A stretch of DNA of 64,000 nucleotides from JBAXTE01 sp963556065 (GTDB lineage: Bacteria > Bacteroidota > Bacteroidia > Bacteroidales > WCHB1-69), in the NCBI GenBank assembly GCA_963556065.3, contig CAUVYH020000026.1, forward strand, positions 1 to 64,000. The letters run 5' to 3'. The notes beneath the pieces were generated by a model. That model saw nothing but the letters and a program-made list of their open reading frames with translations, made no database searches and was not told where the DNA came from. Below, in pieces: positions 10,368 to 21,209 of this stretch (position 1 is the stretch's first letter; every line of letters begins with the position of its first letter). A program made the position numbers and the translations under genes.

Positions 10368-11100
10368 TCCAATCCCTTTGCGGCTTCGCAAAAACCAACT
10401 AATAACGGTTGTAATCATAATTGTTTATATTTCTTAATCCCTAATATTCCCTAATATTACCAATTTTTTAACCCTTTGTCTTATAGCTTCGATTATTCAA
10501 ACCGTAATATTATCTAAAATCATTCTTATTATCAATATCTTAAATGATAATAGCAAAAGTAGCCAATATTAAACAAGGCATAGGTTAAATGTGTGTTATT
10601 CATATATCCATTTTTAGATTGCGAATCCAACAAAAAGAAAAAGCACATCATAAAAAACATACCACATTGTTTTACAAAACATTAAATTGTTATTTTAATT
10701 GTTAATATCGAGAATCATAAAAACATTAACAAAAACATAATTAAATAAATATTTTAGCTTAACCTAAGCGCTAAAAACAAAGAGATGCTTATCCCTTACT
10801 ACATTAATTTTGTCAGCCAATCCGCTAAGTTTATTGAAACACGCTAAAGCATAGCGGAGAACCATTCGGCCTAATCTCTTCCACACGCTTTTATCTGTTA
10901 CGTCATAAAATCAAAAAAACTTTAAGACTCGGAATACACCATTAATCGGCTATCGAATTGTATATTTAAAGAAACTCTTCCTTATACTAAAACAGCAAAT
11001 TAAACGCTGCATTCTTTCTATTCAGACCTTTGCTCCATAAATAAAAGAGCAGCCCGAAAGCTGCTCTTTTATTTCCTATCTTAAATTCAAAAGTCACATT
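10368..11100. other. AT-rich intergenic region between two giant T9SS genes
   Basis: No gene seen. CAAAAGTA at 10554-10561 reads TACTTTTG on the minus strand and is a possible -7 element for the gene starting at 10367, with a leader near 190 bases, but no TTTG lies at the proper distance. The terminator of the next gene is at 11043-11070. Confidence 0.5.
11043..11070 (-). terminator. Intrinsic terminator downstream of the 1346-aa T9SS gene
   Basis: A perfect 11-bp stem AAAAGAGCAGC / GCTGCTCTTTT with a 6-base loop lies 31 bases past the stop of the leftward gene. Confidence 0.9.
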
Positions 11101-14100
11101 TCACATTTTAATAATTTTATGAGCAATGGCCGAATTCTTTTCATCTATGATATAGATAAAATAAATTCCATCCGGTAAAGCCGTCAGATCAATATCTAAA
11201 TTCGTTCTATTATCCACAACTGAAACCGAGATCAAATCTCCAGTAACACCAAATAGCCTGATTTCTTTTACCGTTGAAGAAATATTCGACACTACAATGC
11301 GATCATTTGCAGGATTTGGATGTATATACATTGAGCGGCTTCTTTCTTTTTCAGAAATTGAAACATCACCGACTACAACTCCACTACAAATTAAATTCGC
11401 AGCATTTGCACCACCGCCTGCATTGGCAATGATTTCGGAATTATAATTTCCAGCAGACAATCCAGATTTCAGCCTCACATAAACAGCTGTTGATGTTCCG
11501 TTGAACGCAGTTAAAATCAGTGGTGTGCCGGTAAATCCGGAACCGGAGGCCAAAGAAATTTCATAGCTGGCGGATGGAGTTATCGTGACATCGCTTCCAT
11601 CCAAATGTGAGCCGCTGATGTTATATGATTGGGCTACGGAAGGGCCGGAACCTGCCACGCAAGTAAATCCGGTTAATGCAATAGGATTTACAACTAATTC
11701 CGGCACAGGAGCCGCAGTTACATTTCCATTACAAACCACGTTTACTGAAGTTGCACCACCGCCTGCATTGGCAATGACTTCAGAATTATAATTTCCAACG
11801 GACAATCCTGACTTCAGTCTCACATAAATTGCGGTTGAAGCTCCGTTAAATGCGGTTAAAACCAATGGTGTGCTAACGAAGCCTGAACCGGAGGCCAAAG
11901 AAATTTCATAGTTAGCGGATGGAGTTATCGTGACATCGCTTCCATCCAAGTTTGAGCCGCTGATGTTATATGATTGGGCTACGGAAGGGCCGGAACCTGC
12001 CACGCAAGTAAATCCGGTTAATGCAATAGGATTTACAACTAATTCCGGCACAGGAGCCGCAGTTACATTTCCATTACAAACCACGCTTACTGAAGTTGCA
12101 CCACCGCCTGCATTAGCAATGATTTCGGAATTATAATTTCCAACGGACAAACCTGACTTCAGTCTCACATAAATTGCGGTTGAAGCCCCGTTAAATGCGG
12201 TTAAAACCAATGGTGTGCTAGCGAACCCGGAACCGGAGGCCAAAGAAATTTCATAGTTGACGGATGGGGTTATCGTGACATCGCTTCCATCCAAATTTGA
12301 GCCGCTGATGTTATATGATTGGACTACGGAAGGACCGGAACCTGCCACGTAAGTAAATCCGGAGAAGGTCGATGAGCTCACTGACAATAGAGGCGTTGGG
12401 ACTGAACCGCCACAAATAACGTTGATGCTATCAAGGTAAACCCGTTTTTGGGTAGTTCCTATTTTAATTTTAGATAGTGCAGTACCTCCGGTAATTTGAA
12501 CAGTTTGAGTGGTGTATGCAGCCGTAGGTGTAATATCTGAGCCCACTTGAGTAAATATTACGCCATCGGGAGCATGAAAAATCTGAACTTTGCCGGCATC
12601 TGTTCCAAATATTTGAATATCGAAAGAGACCGAACCACCCGCCGATAGATCAATCGCAGGAGAAACAAGATAACCTGCAGCAGAACTGGATCCCAGTTTA
12701 ACTTCGCCACCTGCCGAAAAAACCTTTGAACCGGCCCACCCAGTCGTTTGAGTGTATGAATCTAACGTCGTAGAAATATCCGTAGAACCGGGAGAAGCAT
12801 GAGTACCTGTTGTAAAATTATTGAAATTTTCAGAAAAACAAGGGCCGGTAATCACATCGGAAACATTTCCGTTACACGTTACATTCACGGTAGCAGCTCC
12901 TCCACCGGCATTTGCAATGAGTTCCGAATTATAGGTACCAACGGTCAACCCTGATTTCAAACGGACATAAATTGGAGTTGAAGCAAGCGTTGCACCGGCA
13001 CAAGCAACATTTATACTTGACGCATACCCGGAACCGGAGGTTAAAGACACCTCGTAATCAGCCGGAGCGGTAACAGTAATTCCCGAAGCGTATTCGGTCA
13101 GGTTGCTTCCGCTTAAATTATAAGATTGAGCTGCGGATGGCCCCGAACCCACAACATACGAAAAACCGGTCAGTACGGTTGAACTTAGTGTTAGCGTAGC
13201 CGGTGGAATTGCAGTTACACTTCCGTTACACGCTACATTCGCGGTAGCAGCTCCACCACCGACATTGGCAATGAGTTCCGAATTATAGGTACCAACGGTC
13301 AATCCAGATCTCAAACGGACATAAATCGGAGTTGAAGCAAGCGTTGCACCGGCACAAGCAACATTTATACTTGACGCATACCCGGAACCGGGAGTTAAAG
13401 ACACCTCATAATCAGCCGGAGCGGTAACAGTAATTCCCGAAGCGTATTCGGTCAGATTGCTTCCGCTTAAATTATAAGATTGAGCTGCGGATGGCCCCGA
13501 ACCCACAACATACGAAAAACCGGTCAGTACGGTTGAGCTTAGTGTTAGCGTAGCCGGTGGAATTGCAGTTACACTTCCGTTACACGTTACATTCACGGTA
13601 GCAGCTCCACCACCGACATTGGCAATGAGTTCCGAATTATAGGTACCAACGGTCAATCCGGATCTCAAACGGACATGGATTGGAGTTGAAGTCAAATTAG
13701 CACTCGTATAAGGCACTTTTAGGTTCGAAGTAAAACCGGAGCCGGAAACAAACGACACCTCATAATTTGCTGGAGCGGTAACAACAATGCTATCGGGAAA
13801 GCCCGTCAGATTAGCACCATTAATGTTATACGATTGCGCAATTGAAGGTCCCGACCCGGCAATATAGGTAAATCCGGCCAGCGTGGACGGTGTAATGCTT
13901 ACCACAGGAGAAGCGGGGCTGCTCACACTTCCACTGCAAGTTACACTTGACGAAGCACCTCCTCCTACATTAGTTATAGCTTCAGAATTATAGTTACCAA
14001 CGGCCAACCCGGATTTTAAACGAACATAAACAATCACGGAAGAGAGCGTTGCTCCGGTATATGGAATTTTCAAAGCAGAATAATAGTTGGTATAGTCTAG

Positions 14101-15141
14101 TGATAATTGATAATCCGAAGGAGCTGTTACTAAAATACTATCGGGGAAACCGGTCAGATAGGTTCCTATAATTGTGTAGCTTTGGGCAATGGAAGGTCCG
14201 GCACCAAAAACATAATTAAATCCGGATAAGGAAGTAGGGCTTACAGTAATTAAAGGAGAAGGTGCAACGGTTACGCTTCCGCTACAAGGCACATTGAATG
14301 TTGGAGCACCGCCCCCGGAAATGGAAATTGATTCCGAATTATAATTACCTAAGGCTAATCCTGCCTTAAGCCGCACATAAACAGGAGCGGAAACAGTAGC
14401 ACTGGAATAAGCCACATCCACACTAGATGAAAAACTCGTATTGTTTGTTGACACTTCATAATCCGATGGAGCAATAACTGTTATATTTCCCGGAGCACCG
14501 GTAAGATTACTCCCTATAAGGTTAAAACTTTGCGATGCCGATGGTCCGGCACCTAAATAATAATTTATTCCACTTAACGCAGATGGATTTGCAGTTAATG
14601 TTTGGCCTATATCCGTAACTGTAATTTCATCAACACAAAGATAGCCGGTATTCGTAGTTGGACAATAAATTCTTAATCGGATGTTACTACCGGCATCATT
14701 CACTGTAAGCGAATAAAAAGTATAAATATCTTTACTCGTAAATGTAACCGTAGCTAAATCCGTATAAGCCCCGTTATTAACAGACTTTTGAACCTTAAAC
14801 GTTCCTCCTCCTAAGACTGTAGAGAAGTTCCGATAATAAAAACTAATCGTACCAACGGAACTCAAAACGGGCGTAGTTAAATACGACTCTAAGTAACGAT
14901 TTAATTTTACGGCATACCCGGAACCATTATATGCATTTATAGATGCTAACCCCATAGCATACTGCGAATCCCAACTACCGCTAGATAAAGAATAGCTCCC
15001 ATTAGTCCATGTTTCCGTTGGATAAAACGGAGAAGTAAAACTCTCGGACAGCAATGTACTCGCTTTTAAAGGGCTTCCCCAAAAGAGCATGATTGCAAAA
15101 ATGGTCAGTTTTGAAAAAAAAGTCTTGAAAATTTGTTCCAT
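11101..15141 (-). CDS. T9SS-secreted repeat protein with eight ~90-120-aa beta domains (1346 aa)
   Basis: A secreted or surface-anchored protein of unknown ligand. A signal peptide is present (about residues 1-28, hydrophobic LTIFAIMLFWGSPLKAS). Next comes an N-terminal jelly-roll domain (about 30-180) with the ESFTSPFYP start and YLCVDEITV end. It is followed by eight copies of a beta-sandwich with the signature GxGPSxAQSYNxxGSNL … YVRLKSGLxxGNYNSExIxNxGGGA. Five copies come before and three after an inserted second jelly-roll domain (CFSENFNNF … YLDSINVICGG). The end is a short type A sorting domain (IHPNPANDRIVV … DGIYFIYI). Repeats 4/5 and 7/8 are nearly identical even at the DNA level. 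The same fold family appears once or more in both neighbouring giant proteins. The gap to the upstream gene is 135 bases and holds that gene's terminator. Confidence 0.9.
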   Translation of the reverse strand: MEQIFKTFFSKLTIFAIMLFWGSPLKASTLLSESFTSPFYPTETWTNGSYSLSSGSWDSQYAMGLASINAYNGSGYAVKLNRYLESYLTTPVLSSVGTISFYYRNFSTVLGGGTFKVQKSVNNGAYTDLATVTFTSKDIYTFYSLTVNDAGSNIRLRIYCPTTNTGYLCVDEITVTDIGQTLTANPSALSGINYYLGAGPSASQSFNLIGSNLTGAPGNITVIAPSDYEVSTNNTSFSSSVDVAYSSATVSAPVYVRLKAGLALGNYNSESISISGGGAPTFNVPCSGSVTVAPSPLITVSPTSLSGFNYVFGAGPSIAQSYTIIGTYLTGFPDSILVTAPSDYQLSLDYTNYYSALKIPYTGATLSSVIVYVRLKSGLAVGNYNSEAITNVGGGASSSVTCSGSVSSPASPVVSITPSTLAGFTYIAGSGPSIAQSYNINGANLTGFPDSIVVTAPANYEVSFVSGSGFTSNLKVPYTSANLTSTPIHVRLRSGLTVGTYNSELIANVGGGAATVNVTCNGSVTAIPPATLTLSSTVLTGFSYVVGSGPSAAQSYNLSGSNLTEYASGITVTAPADYEVSLTPGSGYASSINVACAGATLASTPIYVRLRSGLTVGTYNSELIANVGGGAATANVACNGSVTAIPPATLTLSSTVLTGFSYVVGSGPSAAQSYNLSGSNLTEYASGITVTAPADYEVSLTSGSGYASSINVACAGATLASTPIYVRLKSGLTVGTYNSELIANAGGGAATVNVTCNGNVSDVITGPCFSENFNNFTTGTHASPGSTDISTTLDSYTQTTGWAGSKVFSAGGEVKLGSSSAAGYLVSPAIDLSAGGSVSFDIQIFGTDAGKVQIFHAPDGVIFTQVGSDITPTAAYTTQTVQITGGTALSKIKIGTTQKRVYLDSINVICGGSVPTPLLSVSSSTFSGFTYVAGSGPSVVQSYNISGSNLDGSDVTITPSVNYEISLASGSGFASTPLVLTAFNGASTAIYVRLKSGLSVGNYNSEIIANAGGGATSVSVVCNGNVTAAPVPELVVNPIALTGFTCVAGSGPSVAQSYNISGSNLDGSDVTITPSANYEISLASGSGFVSTPLVLTAFNGASTAIYVRLKSGLSVGNYNSEVIANAGGGATSVNVVCNGNVTAAPVPELVVNPIALTGFTCVAGSGPSVAQSYNISGSHLDGSDVTITPSASYEISLASGSGFTGTPLILTAFNGTSTAVYVRLKSGLSAGNYNSEIIANAGGGANAANLICSGVVVGDVSISEKERSRSMYIHPNPANDRIVVSNISSTVKEIRLFGVTGDLISVSVVDNRTNLDIDLTALPDGIYFIYIIDEKNSAIAHKIIKM
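11400..12370 (-). repeat. Tandem DNA repeats, period ~345 bp, within the 1346-aa T9SS gene
   Basis: Three successive domain-coding units (repeats 6-8 of the protein) are almost identical in DNA. For example, the block beginning at about 11585 recurs at about 11930. A second near-identical pair lies at about 12880-13220 and 13230-13580. Such arrays can gain or lose units by recombination. Confidence 0.8.
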
Positions 15142-15214
15142 CTTTTTTGTGTTTATGATTAAAAACCTTATTTACCTTATTGCCTAAGGTTTATCTTAAA
15201 TAATAAAGTGGGCA

Positions 15215-15260
15215 AATATTTAAAGAGACCTTTTTTTTGAAAGGCCTCTTTAGATATTTG
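15215..15260 (-). terminator. Intrinsic terminator downstream of the 1977-aa T9SS gene
   Basis: A long inverted repeat (AAATATTTAAAGAG-CC / GG-CTCTTTA-ATATTT) with two mismatches and a T-rich loop, immediately past the stop at 15276. Confidence 0.7.
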
Positions 15261-15275
15261 AATATTGGTATCAAC

Positions 15276-18200
15276 TTATAATTTTATCAGTGATTTTACC
15301 TTCACAATTTTTCCGTCGGGAGTAATAAGCTTAAATGAATACATTCCACTTTTAATCTCGCTCAAATCGAGAACAAGATGATTCAATCCTTCAGTCAAAG
15401 TGTGCTCTCTTTGATAAACAAGCTGTCCATAAGCATTGATTATTTCTATCTTCGCCGAACGCCCATATTCATTTGTAATATCGCAAAAAAGCTGATCATT
15501 TACCGGATTAGGATAAATGTTGAATGAATAGCTCCGACTTTGATCGCAAGATACTGCAATGGGACTGAACGTTTCCTTTTTTCCATCGTAGTCGGTTTGT
15601 GTCAAGCGATAATAAGTGGTGGCAGAGGCAATGCTCTTTCTACTTTCATCATTAAAACTGTAAGCAACGGGAATATTGCTATTGCCAGCACCATTTACAC
15701 GTGCAATAGCATTCCAATGAGTTAAATCATCGCTACGTTCTAAAGTAAAATACTTGTTATTGATTTCCGATGCCGTAACCCATTCCACTTCAATAATTTC
15801 TTGTTGGCACTTTGCTGTAAATGAAGCCAATTCAATAGGAAGAGCTATTTCGCATCCATAATTTTTATAAGTGCGAACTCTAGTTACTTCATCGTAAGCC
15901 GCTAGTTCTCCTAAAGTATTTGGAATTCCCGAATCGTAATATTGCGCATCGTAGCACCCCGTTGACTTATCGATGATCGCAGTATAGTCTTCTTCCGGGA
16001 CTGTCGGATTATTTCCGTATCTTCCTGTAGTACTGGTATTATCGCAGAAAATAGCATAATAGTTTGTGCTGTTGGCACACCCGGCTTTAAAATCATACGT
16101 TACCGAAGGTGAGCTGCCGGTAAATATCATCGTATATGAATTGGCCGGAATTACGCCCAATGGAGGTTCCAATACGGGGCGACATCCGGGATACGACAGT
16201 TCAACCAAATCATTTAAAGCACTAACATAAGTTGCATTAGTGGTAAACGCTTGAGCCGCTTCCGAACTAAATTCCAATCCCCCTGAAGCCACATTTGGAA
16301 ATGAAACGGATAAATTTTCTACTTTTACAGGAACATTACCGGTTTTAAACAAGACCGATTCATTTCTTCCTTCATTTCCTCCACATGATTGCACCAAAGT
16401 TTGTAATATTTTAATACTTGTGTTACACTTACCAGCTTTTCTTATTCGTACATCATCTAAATACGCTTGACCGGATCCATCCGCTCGTGTATAAGTAAAC
16501 CGAATTTGAGTGATGGCAGCGGAGTTGATCGGATAAAAATAAACTCGTCCTTTTGATGCAGCAGCTCCACCCGGAATAGTAGCCAATGTGGTCCATCCTG
16601 CTTTTGCCGATGAATATTGCTCCACTAACAATGGATTAGTACTTGTGCCTGGTTGCTTATACCAGAAGCTCACCAAATCTCCATTGGCAAAAGTAGGGGT
16701 AGTTATGGTTACAGAAGTTCCGGCAGTACCTAAAAAACTTAACGAACGTGCACTCCGATTGAACATGGCTCCGGCTGTGCTGCTTGTTAATGTCCCTGTT
16801 CCGCTTGTGGTAAATCCTGCGGTATTGGTTAAATTGATGGTTGCAGCGCTGGTTACATTGTCAAATTTTTCGTCGATGAGCCATGCCGTAGCTTCAGCCA
16901 ATCCGGTTCCCTGTATCGAGAAATTGTAAGGATTTTCGCTCGGATCATCGTTGGTAATGCTTATAGTGCCTGTAGATAATCCAATGGTTGATGGTGTATA
17001 TCGTACAACAAAAGTAAGGATACCACCTCCGGCAATGGTGCTCGCACTCGGTTGACTAACGATACTGAAATCACTACCGGTTAAACTGACAATCGGAGTA
17101 CCTGTTAAATTCAACGTTCCGGTACCTAAATTTTGAATGGTAAACGTACGATCGAAGGTTTCGCCAATGGTAATTGAGCCAAAATCAGTCCAATCGGCCG
17201 TGCTTGGGGTCGCATCTTCGTCCACAATAGCCTGCCCGTTACCGGTTACACCTATTTCCGGATATGGAGTTGAGCTACACGTAACCTTTACATCGTCAAA
17301 TGCAACATTGCCGGAATTTTTTGTAAATGTAAACCTAAACTTTGTAAATCCGGGTGCTAGTGCCGGCGTTGTAGTTGAATTATATGTTACTAATGCTGTT
17401 GCATCCGTCTGGGGTAATGATGAATTATTGTCTATCGTAAGCCATGACGATCCGTCCCATCCTTCAATTAAAAGTGAAGATGTATATCCGGACTGAACAA
17501 AACAATAGAAAGATAACTCTACTGCGTTTGTGAATGATGGGGTTTCAATTCTTTGTCCTGTTGTTTCTAATTTTATTGAGGGAGAAGCAGCCCCATAATA
17601 TGCTGCACTTGTATATGTTCCGCTTAACGAAGTGAACGTCCATCCACTTGGAGCTGTCGTGCCTCCTGCAAACCCTTCATCTACACAAGGACCGTTAGAG
17701 ATGGTTACGGAAACTGTTTTGCTGCATCCCGAAACCGTGTATGTGATATTCACGGTTCCTTCGGCAACACCGGTTACTATCCCACTTGCATTTACGGTAG
17801 CAATGCCATTATCTGCGCTGCCCCAAGAACCGCCCGATGGTGCTCCTGTTAGTGTAGTGGCACCTCCCGGAGTTGTAGTTAATGTTCCTGAAACCGTTGG
17901 TGCGGTTACGCTTACCGATGCCGTATTGCTACACCCTGATACAGTGTATGTTATTACAGAATTTCCGGTTGCCACGCCTGTTACCACACCTGTGCTGCTA
18001 TTTACCGTTGCATTGGCCGGAGTGCCACTGTTCCATGTTCCTCCGGTTGGGCTTCCGGTAAGCGTTGTGGTTGTGCTTCCACAAACCGCTAGAGTCCCGG
18101 ATATCGTCGGTAATGCATTTACGGTTACGGTTGCAGTATTTGACCCGCAACCGGTGGTATATGTCATGATTGAAGTTCCGGCAGCTAATCCGTTTACCAA

Positions 18201-21200
18201 ACCTGAAGTATTATTAATAGTAGCATTAGCCGGAGTACCACTGGACCAAGTACCACCTGTAGGCGAACCTGTTAACGTGGTAGTTGCACCGGCACACACA
18301 CTTAATGTCCCAGAAATGGTTGGAGTGGAGGCAACCACGGTTACGGTTGCTGTATTGCTACACCCTCCTTGAGTATATGTTATTAGCGATGTTCCGGCAG
18401 CAATTCCATTTACTAATCCAGAACCGATCTCTATAGTAGCGTTGGCGGGTGTGGCACTTGTCCATGATCCGCCGGCAGGCGAACCGGTAAGCGTGGTAGT
18501 GCCTCCCTGACAAACCGTTAAAGTACCCGAGATACTTGGTAATACCTGTGTGGTTATTTTTCCTGACACATCGCTAGTAGCAGTACATGAAGCCGAACCA
18601 TTGGTAACCACGCAATAGTAATACAAATCGCCTGCAGTGCCCGTTGTCGGAGTGTATGTGGCTGCAGTGGCACCACTTACAAGTGTTCCTCCGGTATTGC
18701 TTGCACTGGTATTGCTATACCATTGATACCCTGTGGCAGGTGATGCCGTTATGCTCAATGTAGTAGCTGTTGCATTCTGACATACGGTTTCCGGCGTTGT
18801 GGATGGCTGTGCAGAAATTACAGGTGATGTACAAACCGGTGTGCCACAATATATTTCTACATCATCTAATCTCCACGGGGAAGTCGTAGATGATACTTTC
18901 TCAAATTGAATCCAGACATTATCATATATCGTATATGCCGATAAATCTATTGTATATTGGTTATAAGTTGAAACGGGCACGTTTGAATGATCATAAGTTG
19001 CAATTGTAGAAAAGCCTGTAGTTTGACTCGTAGTTGAAATATTAACATTCAGCGTTTTAGCTGTTGTGTTGCTTGATCTACCTAAATAGAACTTCAAGCT
19101 TGCAGGGTTAGCAACTGCTACTGTGGTCAATGTGCCATTACTAGACGTAAATGATGCAGCAGCTGGAGAAGTTACATAATCTGCAGCCGTTGTACTTCTA
19201 ACTGCATTTGAAGTCACCCACCCTGTTGGTGGAAATGTTGTGCTGGTGAAACTTTCACTCAAGCAAGGCCCTGCAACCGGAGTTGCACTTACCTCAACAC
19301 CTGCCGACCAAACCGAACCTTTACGGGTGAAAAGCTTAAAATAATAATTGGTTCCATTGGTTAAGCCGGTAATAATTTCAGGAGAAGAGGTTCCCTTATA
19401 TGCTACATATCCGTTGCCCAATGCTGTGCCGCCGGTATATGCAGGATTAGCGGTATATGAAGTGCCGTCGCCCGTGGGTATGCCTGAGTTGGTGGCAGTA
19501 GCAGCTACAATTAATATTTCATCGTAGCAACTTGGATTTGTCCAACCAACCGAAACCTGTGCATTTCCGGCAGTTGCAGCCGGCGATGCTACATTTGCAA
19601 CACTTTGCGCAAGTGCAATGGCGCTACTTGTTGCTGTAGCCGTGTTTACACAAGTTAAAGATGTGGTCATAATACAAGTGATGTTTCCTGCTACAGACCC
19701 GTCGTCGGTATAGGTTGCACTGTTTGTGCATACATTATTGCCGTCTTTTTTCCATTGGTACGATGGTGTTCCCCCATTGGTAGGCGTTGCGGTAAAGGTT
19801 ACCGAAGTACCCGGACAGGTTGGGTTTGCTCCCGATGTTACGGCGATGTTCACACTTGGATCTACCGGCGAAGTTCCCGTTCCACTAAGAGTCAGATCCT
19901 GTTGCGTTGCACCGGTTGAGCTATGAGCTATGCTTCCACTGTATGCTTGAGCCAAAGTGGGAATGAAACGAACGTAGATTGGAGTGGAAGAAACGGTGCC
20001 GGATACTTGTGTGAGGGTAACCGAACTACCAAATCCGGAACCGCTTGTGGTGGATATTTGATATCCCGTTGGTGCGGTTACAACAATATCTGCCGTAAGG
20101 TTTGCTCCCGAAATGTTATAATATTTTTCAGATGATGTGGTATTTACACATTGATTGCCAAAACCAGTAATTGATCCGATGGTAATGGTGGGAGAAGAAG
20201 CCGCTGCTATGGTTTGCGTACCACCAGCCGAAGCACTTCCCGATTTATTTCCACTTGCAAAAGTTAAATCGGCATTTGCAATTGCGTCCAAACTTATTGT
20301 TCTTCCAGCAGTTGCAGCTGAAGCGATGTTTGCTGTTACCCAAAAATAACCCGTAGCTCCTGAACTAATTACTTGACTTAGCGAAGTAAATTGTAATAGA
20401 TCTCCAGAGCCTGAAGAAGTTGAAACCAATGCACTGCCAATTGTAGATGCAGCAGCAAAATCATTGGTTGAGTTATACCAAAGTTTAAAACCACTTCCAT
20501 TGATATCTGCCGCTTGATAATTACCACTCGTTAAAAAATCGGCTTCTGCTAAAGTTGCATTTGCTGTAGTTACATTTAATTTGAATTTTGATAAAATTTG
20601 ATTATTCGAGCCTTGTATAACATTGGCTGCCGCTACTTGGGTGCCGTTGTCGGCAAGAGTGATGCCAGGAGTGGCGACAGCAGCAGTATATTCTATATCA
20701 ATTGAATTCCATCTTGTTTGTGCATTTGGATCAATAATAATTGATGTTGCAGTCCCTGTTATTGTAATAGTTACATCAGATCCACTAGTTGAGGCGCTTG
20801 CTGACCCGCCACCTGTTACTGTAAATGTGCCAGCAGCAGCAGCAGTAGCATACGTTGTTGAAGTAGTTTTAAGAGTTATGCTTGTAATGGTTGAGACTCC
20901 AGTGCCTCCTGTAATTTTTACTGTGTTGTTTGTATATACTCTCCATGGTGTATAAGATGCAAAATTTGCATCTGTACCTTTGGCATGGACAATAGTGAAA
21001 TTTGCAGTATTAAAAGTCATCGTTGTTCCAACCACAGTCCCTGCAGAGCAAGTTAATGTTTCTGTTGCACCCCAGCCAGCATTTCCAAAACCAACAAGTA
21101 GAACTAACACAACAATCCATACTTTAATAAAATTTGCTTTTTTGTTTTTAAACAGTGGGGGGGTGGAGTTCATTCCCGTGTTAAAGTAAGTAAAAATATT

Positions 21201-21209
21201 TTTTTTCAT
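15276..21209 (-). CDS. Giant T9SS-secreted surface protein with Ig-like and choice-of-anchor domains (about 1977 aa)
   Basis: A cell-surface or secreted multidomain protein; no catalytic site recognised. The start is ATG 21209, preceded by AGGA four bases upstream; the longer frame to 21269 adds 20 residues without a signal peptide. Order: a signal segment after a charged stretch (hydrophobic WIVVLVLLVGFGNAGWG, about 30-48); a beta-sandwich; the 'ITGFG…SGTGTSP' domain, Ig-like and Fn3-like domains shared almost identically with the gene at 2634-10367; a jelly roll; PKD/Ig-like units; five bacterial Ig-like units with the pattern GSWxSATPANATI…; another jelly roll; a choice-of-anchor D-like domain (EIGVTGNGQAI…SITNDDPSENPYNFSIQGTG); one more jelly roll; a domain with cysteine pairs; the LPIELASF domain; and a type A sorting domain (IYPNPVNDQLFC…GMYSFKLI). 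A strong promoter lies about 260 bases upstream. Confidence 0.9.
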   Translation of the reverse strand: MKKNIFTYFNTGMNSTPPLFKNKKANFIKVWIVVLVLLVGFGNAGWGATETLTCSAGTVVGTTMTFNTANFTIVHAKGTDANFASYTPWRVYTNNTVKITGGTGVSTITSITLKTTSTTYATAAAAGTFTVTGGGSASASTSGSDVTITITGTATSIIIDPNAQTRWNSIDIEYTAAVATPGITLADNGTQVAAANVIQGSNNQILSKFKLNVTTANATLAEADFLTSGNYQAADINGSGFKLWYNSTNDFAAASTIGSALVSTSSGSGDLLQFTSLSQVISSGATGYFWVTANIASAATAGRTISLDAIANADLTFASGNKSGSASAGGTQTIAAASSPTITIGSITGFGNQCVNTTSSEKYYNISGANLTADIVVTAPTGYQISTTSGSGFGSSVTLTQVSGTVSSTPIYVRFIPTLAQAYSGSIAHSSTGATQQDLTLSGTGTSPVDPSVNIAVTSGANPTCPGTSVTFTATPTNGGTPSYQWKKDGNNVCTNSATYTDDGSVAGNITCIMTTSLTCVNTATATSSAIALAQSVANVASPAATAGNAQVSVGWTNPSCYDEILIVAATATNSGIPTGDGTSYTANPAYTGGTALGNGYVAYKGTSSPEIITGLTNGTNYYFKLFTRKGSVWSAGVEVSATPVAGPCLSESFTSTTFPPTGWVTSNAVRSTTAADYVTSPAAASFTSSNGTLTTVAVANPASLKFYLGRSSNTTAKTLNVNISTTSQTTGFSTIATYDHSNVPVSTYNQYTIDLSAYTIYDNVWIQFEKVSSTTSPWRLDDVEIYCGTPVCTSPVISAQPSTTPETVCQNATATTLSITASPATGYQWYSNTSASNTGGTLVSGATAATYTPTTGTAGDLYYYCVVTNGSASCTATSDVSGKITTQVLPSISGTLTVCQGGTTTLTGSPAGGSWTSATPANATIEIGSGLVNGIAAGTSLITYTQGGCSNTATVTVVASTPTISGTLSVCAGATTTLTGSPTGGTWSSGTPANATINNTSGLVNGLAAGTSIMTYTTGCGSNTATVTVNALPTISGTLAVCGSTTTTLTGSPTGGTWNSGTPANATVNSSTGVVTGVATGNSVITYTVSGCSNTASVSVTAPTVSGTLTTTPGGATTLTGAPSGGSWGSADNGIATVNASGIVTGVAEGTVNITYTVSGCSKTVSVTISNGPCVDEGFAGGTTAPSGWTFTSLSGTYTSAAYYGAASPSIKLETTGQRIETPSFTNAVELSFYCFVQSGYTSSLLIEGWDGSSWLTIDNNSSLPQTDATALVTYNSTTTPALAPGFTKFRFTFTKNSGNVAFDDVKVTCSSTPYPEIGVTGNGQAIVDEDATPSTADWTDFGSITIGETFDRTFTIQNLGTGTLNLTGTPIVSLTGSDFSIVSQPSASTIAGGGILTFVVRYTPSTIGLSTGTISITNDDPSENPYNFSIQGTGLAEATAWLIDEKFDNVTSAATINLTNTAGFTTSGTGTLTSSTAGAMFNRSARSLSFLGTAGTSVTITTPTFANGDLVSFWYKQPGTSTNPLLVEQYSSAKAGWTTLATIPGGAAASKGRVYFYPINSAAITQIRFTYTRADGSGQAYLDDVRIRKAGKCNTSIKILQTLVQSCGGNEGRNESVLFKTGNVPVKVENLSVSFPNVASGGLEFSSEAAQAFTTNATYVSALNDLVELSYPGCRPVLEPPLGVIPANSYTMIFTGSSPSVTYDFKAGCANSTNYYAIFCDNTSTTGRYGNNPTVPEEDYTAIIDKSTGCYDAQYYDSGIPNTLGELAAYDEVTRVRTYKNYGCEIALPIELASFTAKCQQEIIEVEWVTASEINNKYFTLERSDDLTHWNAIARVNGAGNSNIPVAYSFNDESRKSIASATTYYRLTQTDYDGKKETFSPIAVSCDQSRSYSFNIYPNPVNDQLFCDITNEYGRSAKIEIINAYGQLVYQREHTLTEGLNHLVLDLSEIKSGMYSFKLITPDGKIVKVKSLIKL
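19264..20175 (-). repeat. Near-identical 0.9-kb segment shared with 8338-9250 (copy 2)
   Basis: See the partner copy. Both copies sit on the minus strand as direct repeats about 10.9 kb apart, so recombination between them would delete or fuse the intervening genes into one chimeric giant gene. Confidence 0.9.
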